From contig DDFO01000022.1 in NCBI GenBank assembly GCA_002337215.1, positions 251,304 through 263,416 of the forward strand: 12,113 nucleotides of DNA. The letters are read 5' to 3'. Below the pieces are notes generated by a model. That model was not told the DNA's origin. It saw only the letters and a program-made list of their open reading frames with translations, and made no database searches. The translations under genes were made by a program, and so were the position numbers. Numbering within the stretch: the stretch's first letter is position 1; each line of letters opens with the position of its first letter. Origin of the DNA: Phycisphaerales bacterium UBA1926. Lineage in GTDB: Bacteria; Planctomycetota; Phycisphaerae; Phycisphaerales; UBA1924. This document shows, one piece after another, positions 7,644 to 12,113 of this stretch.

Positions 7644-8692
7644 GCGGCGCGGCGGAGGTCGATGCGTATCCCGAGATCGCCCGCGCGATCGCCGAGGGGT
7701 TCGGGCAAGACCGCGAGCCTGATGACCGCTGCGCAACCGAGACCGTCGGTCCCGATGACCAGGCCTCGAGACTGAGAACGCTCGTCGCCGAGGCGGCGTC
7801 GCCCTCCATGCCCGCGGTTCCCGCGTCGGTCGAGCGACCGTTGCAGACCACCGGTGCGCGACTCGCGAATCCTGTTCCGATGCCGGCTCCCGATGCGGCC
7901 CCGGCACCCGTCGTCGCCATCGCCTCGGGTAAAGGCGGCGTCGGCAAGTCCACGATCGCGCTCAACATCGCCACAGCGTCGCGCCGGGCGTGCACGCTCG
8001 TCGATCTCGATCTGGGCACCGCGAATCTCGATGTCATGTGCGGCCTGTCTCCCTCGGCCCGCATGGACACGGAACTCTTCGACATCGAGAGACCCGACCT
8101 TCGGAGAATCATCGTCCGCACTCCCCACGGATTCGGGCTCATCCCCGGAGCCGCAGGCATCGCAACCGCGGCGAATCTCGGGCCGCTCCAGCGACGGAGG
8201 CTGCTGTCGGCCGTCCAGGCGCTGGGTACAGCGGGTGAAACCGTGATCGCGGATCTCGGCGCGGGCATCGGGCCCTCGGTCGTCGAGACCGTCGCGGCCG
8301 CGGATCTCGGGATCATCGTCACAACCCCGGATCCCGCGGCGATCGCCGACGCGTACGCGATCATCAAGTGCGTCGTGCAGCAGCGGGGTGATACGCGTCC
8401 GCTGCGGCTGGGGCTGGTCGTCACGATGGTGTCAGGTCGGGCCGAGGCCCGGGCCGCGCATTCGCGGATCGATCGGGTCTGCCGGAGGTTTCTCGGTGGG
8501 ACCGTCCCGATGCTCGGCATGGTCCGCCGGGATGCGCGGGTCGTTCAGGCGGCCCGGAGGCGAGAACCGATTCTCGCGGGGCGGTCGTTCGGGCCCGCCG
8601 CACGGGATCTGCGCAGCCTCGCCGCGCTGATCGAGGCGCTCGCGCCGGTTCGCGGCCGTGCGGACTCACCGTCCGCCCATGCAAACCCCTGA
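7640..8692 (+). CDS. flhG: FlhG-like MinD-family ATPase (flagellar number control)
   Basis: FlhG (YlxH/FleN) is a MinD-like ATPase that binds FlhF and limits flagellar number. The 350-residue product carries the deviant Walker A SGKGGVGKST at 96-105 (K98 and K103), the switch I-like DLDLGTANLDVM from 122, and Walker B with D205 in IADLGAGIG. The motif DQASRLRTL at 40-48 matches the DQAxxLR motif by which FlhG stimulates FlhF GTPase. In most FlhG proteins this lies at the very N-terminus. Here 39 acidic residues precede it, and a Pro/Ala-rich linker (about 53-90) separates it from the ATPase. The C-terminal part has an amphipathic-looking LRSLAALIEALAPV that could serve as a membrane anchor (inference). 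The start is GTG 7640, overlapping the flhF stop (GTGA), so translation is coupled. The motif plus the flhF neighbour makes FlhG much more likely than MinD or ParA. Confidence 0.93.
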   Translation: MSGAAEVDAYPEIARAIAEGFGQDREPDDRCATETVGPDDQASRLRTLVAEAASPSMPAVPASVERPLQTTGARLANPVPMPAPDAAPAPVVAIASGKGGVGKSTIALNIATASRRACTLVDLDLGTANLDVMCGLSPSARMDTELFDIERPDLRRIIVRTPHGFGLIPGAAGIATAANLGPLQRRRLLSAVQALGTAGETVIADLGAGIGPSVVETVAAADLGIIVTTPDPAAIADAYAIIKCVVQQRGDTRPLRLGLVVTMVSGRAEARAAHSRIDRVCRRFLGGTVPMLGMVRRDARVVQAARRREPILAGRSFGPAARDLRSLAALIEALAPVRGRADSPSAHANP

Positions 8693-8825
8693 CCCGCCGG
8701 TCTCCGCGGCATCAATACCAACAAATCGAGGCATGATCGACCGGTTCTGCTTCAGACTCGGTCGCGCAGATCCGAAATCGATTGTGTGACGGTGCGCCTC
8801 GTTGCCGTCATGGAGGAAGAACCGG
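8693..8825. other. Intergenic region between flhG and the small membrane protein gene
   Basis: This 133-base stretch is relatively less GC-rich around 8713-8735. It has one modest inverted repeat (CGACCG 8738-8743 with CGGTCG 8759-8764, 15-base loop) and the ribosome site of the next gene. I see no convincing promoter hexamers, terminator or conserved ORF. Confidence 0.5.
8812..8816 (+). promoter_or_regulatory. Ribosome binding site that fixes a GTG start
   Basis: GGAGG is a near-perfect Shine-Dalgarno sequence, nine bases before GTG 8826. It lies downstream of the in-frame ATG at 8802, which therefore cannot use it. This is the main reason for choosing the GTG as the start of the small membrane protein. 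Confidence 0.75.
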
Positions 8826-9101
8826 GTGGAATCACCGAGCAAGATCTACGCAGCGGTTCTCGGGCTCACGGCCTTCGCCGTGGCGATCGCGACGGGGCTC
8901 GCTGTCGGAGCCGACGCCTCGGCCACGCTCCGCCGCGCGATCGTCTCGATGGTGGTCTGTTATCCGGTCGGCGCCCTGCTCGGTCTCATCGCGGGGCACG
9001 CCGTTCGTGAGTATCTGAAAAACTATCGCGCCGAACATCTCCCGCCCAGCATGGAAGATGCGGTGGCGATGTACGCCTCGGAAGAAGAAGTAGAGCGATG
9101 A
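8826..9101 (+). CDS. Small two-TM membrane protein, function unknown
   Basis: I do not recognise a family for this 91-residue protein. It has a short N-terminus with SPSK and a first hydrophobic helix at about 7-29. A charged turn with RR at 36-37 follows, then a second helix at about 38-60 containing the Gly-rich VGALLGLIAGHAV. The tail is about 30 soluble residues: a basic HAVREYLKNYRAE part, then an acidic end (EEEVER). By the positive-inside rule the RR turn and the basic tail conflict, so topology is uncertain. The start is GTG 8826, chosen for GGAGG at 8812-8816; an in-frame ATG at 8802 would add eight residues. It sits alone between flhG and the sigma factor gene, so a role near the flagellar basal body or export gate is a reasonable guess, but only from location. 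Confidence 0.75.
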   Translation: MESPSKIYAAVLGLTAFAVAIATGLAVGADASATLRRAIVSMVVCYPVGALLGLIAGHAVREYLKNYRAEHLPPSMEDAVAMYASEEEVER

Positions 9102-9106
9102 TGCGT

Positions 9107-9125
9107 CGGGTTTGTGAAAGACCCG
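9107..9125 (+). terminator. Hairpin just after the small membrane protein gene
   Basis: A seven-pair stem (9107-9113 with 9119-9125, five-base loop GTGAA, one G-T pair) begins five bases after the stop codon. Downstream is a U-richer stretch (9139-9156), but no continuous T run. It could be a weak terminator or protect the 3' end of the mRNA. The bases CCCGGCG at 9122-9128 can alternatively pair with CGCCGGG at 9169-9175. Confidence 0.35.
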
Positions 9126-9172
9126 GCGTTGGTCCGTGTTTGAATTTGTGTTGTTCGGTCTCGGCATTCGCC

Positions 9173-9200
9173 GGGACAACCGTCCGAAAATGTGTATACT
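9173..9200 (+). promoter_or_regulatory. Putative housekeeping-type promoter of the sigma factor gene
   Basis: The -10 box TATACT (9195-9200) matches TATAAT at five of six bases and is conspicuous in this GC-rich context. The hexamer GGGACA (9173-9178), 16 bases upstream, matches four of six -35 bases. Transcription would begin near 9207, giving a leader of about 107 bases before the sigma factor start. The -35 is weak, so an activator may be needed (inference). Confidence 0.42.
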
Positions 9201-9209
9201 GCTGTCCAT

Positions 9210-9300
9210 CTGGGCAAGGATCGCCCAGTCCGCACCCCGCACTTTCCGTCGCTCGACGGGCCGCGCAACCAGCACCGGCGGGGTGCACAAGTAGATGGTT
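9210..9300 (+). promoter_or_regulatory. Structured leader with two mutually exclusive folds, before the sigma factor gene
   Basis: Three elements are visible. First, CTGGGC 9210-9215 pairs with GCCCAG 9223-9228. Second, a perfect nine-base stem joins GCACCCCGC 9232-9240 to GCGGGGTGC 9278-9286 and encloses a CCGTC/GACGG hairpin (9246-9250, 9255-9259). Third, an alternative fold pairs GCACC 9272-9276 with the same GGTGC 9282-9286, flanked by AACCA 9267-9271 with TGGTT 9296-9300. The second and third folds share 9282-9286 and cannot coexist. The third ends two bases before the AAGGAG ribosome site (9302-9307). This looks like a switch or attenuator, but it matches no riboswitch class I know, and GC-rich DNA gives chance stems. 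Confidence 0.4.
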
Positions 9301-9313
9301 CAAGGAGCGGACC

Positions 9314-10165
9314 ATGGCCATGACACGCGCATCTATGCGTTATTCGTCGCGTTCCAGCGCGCGCCACGCAGAAGCAACCAACCAGCCGACGCCGTACGAC
9401 GACATCCCTATGGAGGATGTCTGGCGCGAGTACAAGGCGACCCACGCCGAGGCGATCAGGAACTTTCTCGTTGAGAAGTTCCTCCACCTCGTGCGGTACA
9501 ACGCCGAGCGTATTTACGCGCGTCTCCCCGACGAGGTCGATATCGAAGACCTCATGTCGGTCGGCCTCTTCGGGCTGATGGACGCGATCGAGAAGTACGA
9601 CCTCACCCGCGAAGTGAAGTTCGAGACGTTCTGCGCCCCGCGGATCAGCGGTGCCATCCTCGACGAGCTCCGCTCGATGGACTGGGTGCCCCGGCTCGTG
9701 CGTCACCGCTCGGGCAAGGTCGAGGGCATGCGGCAGAAGATCGAGATGGAGATGGGCCGCAAGGCGACCGACGACGAGATCGCCGAACGCCTCAACCTCG
9801 CCGACGAGGAGTTCCAGAAGTACCGCCGCGACAGCAAGGCGGTCGGCATCACCAGCATCAACCGCAACTGCTTCAGCTCGGACGGCAACCGCGAGCTCCG
9901 CGAGATCGACGTCATCAAGGACCAGGGGCAGACCAGCCCCGTCAAGCTCCTCCAGCGGCGCGATCTCCGGGAACTGATCACCAAGGGCCTCAGCCGGGCC
10001 GAGCGTCTGATCGTCGTGCTCTACTACTACGAGTCGATGACGATGAAGGAGATCGGCGCCACGCTCGATCTCTCAGAGAGCCGGGTGAGCCAGATGCACT
10101 CGTCGATCCTCGCCCGCCTCAAGGCGCAGATGCAGCACCGCATGAAGGAACTCGAAGAGGCCTGA
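9314..10165 (+). CDS. fliA: Flagellar sigma factor, FliA/WhiG family (sigma-28)
   Basis: This is an alternative sigma factor of the sigma-28 group, which directs RNA polymerase to late flagellar and chemotaxis genes. The 283-residue product has a Ser/Arg-rich N-terminal tail (about 30 residues). Region 2 lies at about 47-125 and includes VDIEDLMSVGLFGLMDAIEKYD and FETFCAPRISGAILDELRSMDWVPRLVR, strongly typical of FliA/WhiG. Region 3 lies at about 130-190 (MEMGRKATDDEIAERL). Region 4 starts near 226, with LSRAERLIVVLYYYE and the helix-turn-helix TMKEIGATLDLSESRVSQMHSSIL. The start is ATG 9314, six bases after AAGGAG (9302-9307); the frame is open upstream to 9098, but that part shows no sigma homology. 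Length is slightly above the usual 230-260. No anti-sigma factor FlgM gene is in the window. Confidence 0.96.
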   Translation: MAMTRASMRYSSRSSARHAEATNQPTPYDDIPMEDVWREYKATHAEAIRNFLVEKFLHLVRYNAERIYARLPDEVDIEDLMSVGLFGLMDAIEKYDLTREVKFETFCAPRISGAILDELRSMDWVPRLVRHRSGKVEGMRQKIEMEMGRKATDDEIAERLNLADEEFQKYRRDSKAVGITSINRNCFSSDGNRELREIDVIKDQGQTSPVKLLQRRDLRELITKGLSRAERLIVVLYYYESMTMKEIGATLDLSESRVSQMHSSILARLKAQMQHRMKELEEA

Positions 10166-10186
10166 TCCGGGCCCATCGGTTCCGCA

Positions 10187-10206
10187 CGTGACACGGCCGT
10201 GACACG
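10187..10206 (+). repeat. Tandem nine-base direct repeat, 11-base period
   Basis: CGTGACACG occurs at 10187-10195 and again at 10198-10206, separated by two bases. The copies are spaced one helical turn apart, in the gap between the sigma factor stop and the terminator. This geometry suits a dimeric DNA-binding protein, but it may be chance. Confidence 0.45.
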
Positions 10207-10233
10207 AACCCCGGGGAAATCCCGGGGTTTTTT
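10207..10233 (+). terminator. Intrinsic terminator of the flagellar cluster
   Basis: A perfect hairpin pairs AACCCCGGG (10207-10215) with CCCGGGGTT (10221-10229) around a five-base loop (GAAAT). It is followed by six consecutive T residues (10228-10233, partly shared with the stem). It lies 41 bases after the sigma factor stop. This is a classical Rho-independent terminator and separates the flagellar genes from folK. Confidence 0.93.
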
Positions 10234-10258
10234 CTGCGTGGGTGGTATCGTGGTGGCA

Positions 10259-10780
10259 ATGCACGATCGAGCGGCGACAACGAAGACCGAGCCCGTCCTT
10301 GCCTGCATCGCGCTGGGCTCGAACCTGCCCTCGCCCGCCGGTGATCGGGCCGACACGATCGCGTCGGCCGTGCGCGCGATCGCGGCACTCCCGCACACGT
10401 CACTCAAGGCCGCAAGCGAGCCGATCGAGACCGAGCCGGTCGGCCCGCCGGGGCAGGGCCCGTACCTCAACGCCGCGGTCTCGGTGATGACGACGCTCGG
10501 TCCGAGGGAGTTGCTGGAAGCCCTGCTCAAGATCGAGCGCGCGCACGGCCGAGAGCGCCGCGAGCGGTGGGGCGCGCGCACGCTCGACTGCGACCTGATC
10601 CTGTACGGCGATGCGGTGATCCACGAGCCGGGGCTGACGGTGCCCCACCCCGAGATGGCGAACCGGCGGTTCGTGCTCGAGCCGCTGGAATCGATCGAGC
10701 CCGATTTCATCGTGCCGGGGGATGAGCGGTGCATCCGGGAGATGCTGGATCAGATCAGCCGTCGGGAGACACACCAGTGA
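10259..10780 (+). CDS. folK: HPPK: 2-amino-4-hydroxy-6-hydroxymethyldihydropteridine pyrophosphokinase
   Basis: FolK transfers pyrophosphate from ATP to 6-hydroxymethyl-7,8-dihydropterin in cytoplasmic folate synthesis. The 173-residue product has the N-terminal IALGSNL (17-23) and the ExEPVGPPGQGPYLNAAV region where the pterin binds. It also has the diagnostic HPPK signature ERWGARTLDCDLILYGD (102-118), in which D110 and D112 bind the two magnesium ions, and the late VPHPEMANRRFVLEPL block. ATG 10259 is preferred: a start at 10199 would place the terminator inside the gene, and the extra 20 residues do not look like the family. GTG 10250 or 10253 are possible alternatives. No good Shine-Dalgarno is seen. 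The TGA at 10778-10780 overlaps the next GTG by 4 bases. Confidence 0.96.
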   Translation: MHDRAATTKTEPVLACIALGSNLPSPAGDRADTIASAVRAIAALPHTSLKAASEPIETEPVGPPGQGPYLNAAVSVMTTLGPRELLEALLKIERAHGRERRERWGARTLDCDLILYGDAVIHEPGLTVPHPEMANRRFVLEPLESIEPDFIVPGDERCIREMLDQISRRETHQ

Positions 10781-12113
10781 GAATCGCTCACCTGCTCGCG
10801 ACGTTCGCGGTCTCCTTCTGTGCGCACGGTGCGATGTCATACGAGCCCGAACCGCAAGCCGAGCCCGAACACGCGCCGCACCCGCAACTGGAGCCGGTCT
10901 TCGAGATGGCTCGCCTCCTACACGAAGAACCTTGGGCGGCCCGCATCGAGGCAACGGTTTCCGAGTCGATGGCGACCTCGAGTCAGCCGATCGGCACGCC
11001 CCGCTCCGACGAGATGTTCGTGTGGTACGACCCCGATGGTCCGGTCTGCTTGAAACTCGGCATGCTCCGCCTCGAGGTCCGCCCCGGCGAGCTGATCGCG
11101 GTGCACGTGCGAAACTGGGAGACGATGTACCGGGCGACGCACGAGGGATTTTCCATCGCGGATGTCATCCGCGAGGAACTGCCCCCACTCTGGTGCCCCT
11201 GGCTCGCGATCGCGCTGGAGGATGGAGACCCGACGGCGTGGCCCGTGGTGGGGGACGGTCGAAGATTCGACCCGAGCACGATCAAGCCGCACGGGGGCGG
11301 ACTGGGATCCGGGCCGTACAGCATGGACGGGTACCGAATGCTCGATGACCACGGCGGCGTGACCGCGTCAATGAGCTTTGTCCATACCCGGCAGAGGGCC
11401 CCGGGAATGATCGGGACCGGCACCTTCGACGGGAAGCGCATCGACGCGCCGTCGGTGTGGATGCGTGGGTACGCGTTCTCGGTGCAGCGGGGCAGAACAC
11501 GGACGACGACCGCTTTCGAGCACGAGTTCGCGCTGCCCGATTCGTGGACGCCGATTGAGTTCGAGGGGCGATCGCCCGTGGGCTCTCTCGCTGACTTGGG
11601 CCCGGCAACGCCGCAGCTCGTCGCGGGCGATCGGTCCCCGGTCATTAATCTGTCCTACCCCGATCCGGAGCGGAACGCGATCCGGAACTGGAAGCCGATG
11701 GATCTGTTCATGCACCGCGTCCGCGGGACCGACGATCGACCCAGAGCCGTCGTCCTCGCGATCACGAGGCCCCGGGGAGACGCCGCGCTGCGCCTCGAGC
11801 AGTTCTCGGCGAGCATCGAACACGCCCGGCGGGGGCTCGACCAGGACCAACGCCCGATCCCGTTCGCTGCCCACCCGGTCGTCGCGACCGCCGCGACAGA
11901 AGACGCGATGGACCAACTCGATGCACTCGGCGACGCGTGGAAATCGGCAAGGCCGTCGAGCGTCGATCCCGACGAGGGCCGACGCGGCAGCGCGATCCCT
12001 CTCATCTCCGTCGGCCCCGCCTCCCTCCTCCTCGACCGCGTCGCGCCCGGCGCCGACGCCGCGATCGTCGTCGTCGATCGCTCCGGCTGGATCACCGGCG
12101 TCATCGGCCCCGA
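10777..12113 (+). CDS. Secreted protein of unknown function, LolA/DUF2092-like plus thioredoxin-like region (3' end missing)
   Basis: The frame is open for 445 codons from GTG 10777 (overlapping the folK stop as GTGA) to the window edge, with no stop. Residues 1-18 form a Sec signal peptide (MRIAHLLATFAVSFCAHG), possibly cleaved after G18. A Pro/Glu-rich stretch (22-40) follows. Residues about 45-190 hold short strands such as MFVWYDPDGPVCLKLGMLRLEV and WETMYRATHEG, which recall LolA/DUF2092 lipid-carrier folds. From about residue 305 the pattern resembles a TlpA-like thioredoxin domain: RAVVLAI (323-329) as a core strand, and VVVDRSGWITGV (431-442) like the last strands of redoxins. The CxxC position reads RPRGDA, and I see no cysteine after C140, so a redox role is unlikely. 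Both domain calls are inference. The gene is real (signal peptide, uninterrupted frame, coupling to folK), but its function is open. Confidence 0.72.
   Translation, partial: MRIAHLLATFAVSFCAHGAMSYEPEPQAEPEHAPHPQLEPVFEMARLLHEEPWAARIEATVSESMATSSQPIGTPRSDEMFVWYDPDGPVCLKLGMLRLEVRPGELIAVHVRNWETMYRATHEGFSIADVIREELPPLWCPWLAIALEDGDPTAWPVVGDGRRFDPSTIKPHGGGLGSGPYSMDGYRMLDDHGGVTASMSFVHTRQRAPGMIGTGTFDGKRIDAPSVWMRGYAFSVQRGRTRTTTAFEHEFALPDSWTPIEFEGRSPVGSLADLGPATPQLVAGDRSPVINLSYPDPERNAIRNWKPMDLFMHRVRGTDDRPRAVVLAITRPRGDAALRLEQFSASIEHARRGLDQDQRPIPFAAHPVVATAATEDAMDQLDALGDAWKSARPSSVDPDEGRRGSAIPLISVGPASLLLDRVAPGADAAIVVVDRSGWITGVIGP

Noticed and set aside
7552..8520. 322-codon minus-strand frame
   Set aside because: Opposite flhG, Ser/Arg/Pro-rich without domains, while the plus strand carries an intact ATPase.
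8733..8789. 18-codon mini-ORF in the flhG gap
   Set aside because: No ribosome site or other support; such short frames are common by chance.
9151..9200. TTGTTC at 9151 as the -35 of the TATACT box
   Set aside because: The spacer would be 38 bases, far beyond a functional distance.
9210..9300. Cyclic di-GMP (GEMM) riboswitch in the sigma factor leader
   Set aside because: Attractive for motility control, but the conserved GEMM loop sequences and receptor motif are not present.
9098..9313. Upstream extension of the sigma factor frame by 72 codons
   Set aside because: The extra sequence has no sigma homology, contains the promoter-like and hairpin elements, and AAGGAG sits correctly before ATG 9314.
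10199..10258. Earlier start for folK
   Set aside because: It would place a strong intrinsic terminator inside the coding region, and the added residues do not match HPPK N-termini.

Overview
The window is a GC-rich bacterial chromosomal segment with all genes on the + strand. Its core is a flagellar type III export and assembly cluster: fliO (3' part), fliP, fliQ, fliR, flhB, flhA, flhF, flhG-like, a small two-TM membrane protein, and a FliA/WhiG-type flagellar sigma factor. After a strong intrinsic terminator come folK (folate synthesis) and the first 445 codons of a secreted protein of unknown function that runs off the window. The composition, the frequent GTG starts and the style of the last protein suggest Planctomycetota, possibly Phycisphaerae. 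This is a general impression that I could not test, and the gene order alone occurs in several phyla.

Layout. Bases 1-6026 encode the membrane part of the export gate (FliO chaperone, FliP/Q/R core, FlhB switch, FlhA). The genes are overlapping, abutting or less than 50 bp apart, so they probably form one operon. A 123-bp gap with hairpins (6027-6149) separates them from flhF and flhG, which overlap by 4 bp and encode the GTPase/ATPase pair that sets flagellar number and position. The FlhG product keeps the DQAxxLR motif that activates FlhF, but the motif is displaced from the N-terminus. A 133-bp gap precedes the small membrane protein gene, which has a clear GGAGG ribosome site and a GTG start. 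A 212-bp region (9102-9313) then precedes the sigma factor gene. It has a plausible promoter and a leader that can fold in two mutually exclusive ways, one ending beside the ribosome site. A textbook terminator (10207-10233) closes the flagellar part.

How the parts work together. FliO-P-Q-R, FlhB and FlhA build the export channel. FlhF and FlhG place and count it. The sigma factor is expected to transcribe late flagellar and chemotaxis genes elsewhere in the genome. folK and the secreted protein overlap by 4 bp and look like a separate transcription unit.

Most interesting points: the possible RNA switch in the sigma factor leader, the uncharacterised two-TM protein, the 60-residue C-terminal extension on FliP, the displaced FlhF-activating motif in FlhG, and the secreted protein that seems to join a LolA/DUF2092-like region to a thioredoxin-like region without a CxxC. 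I found no CRISPR array, tRNA, rRNA, insertion sequence or clearly novel multi-gene system.
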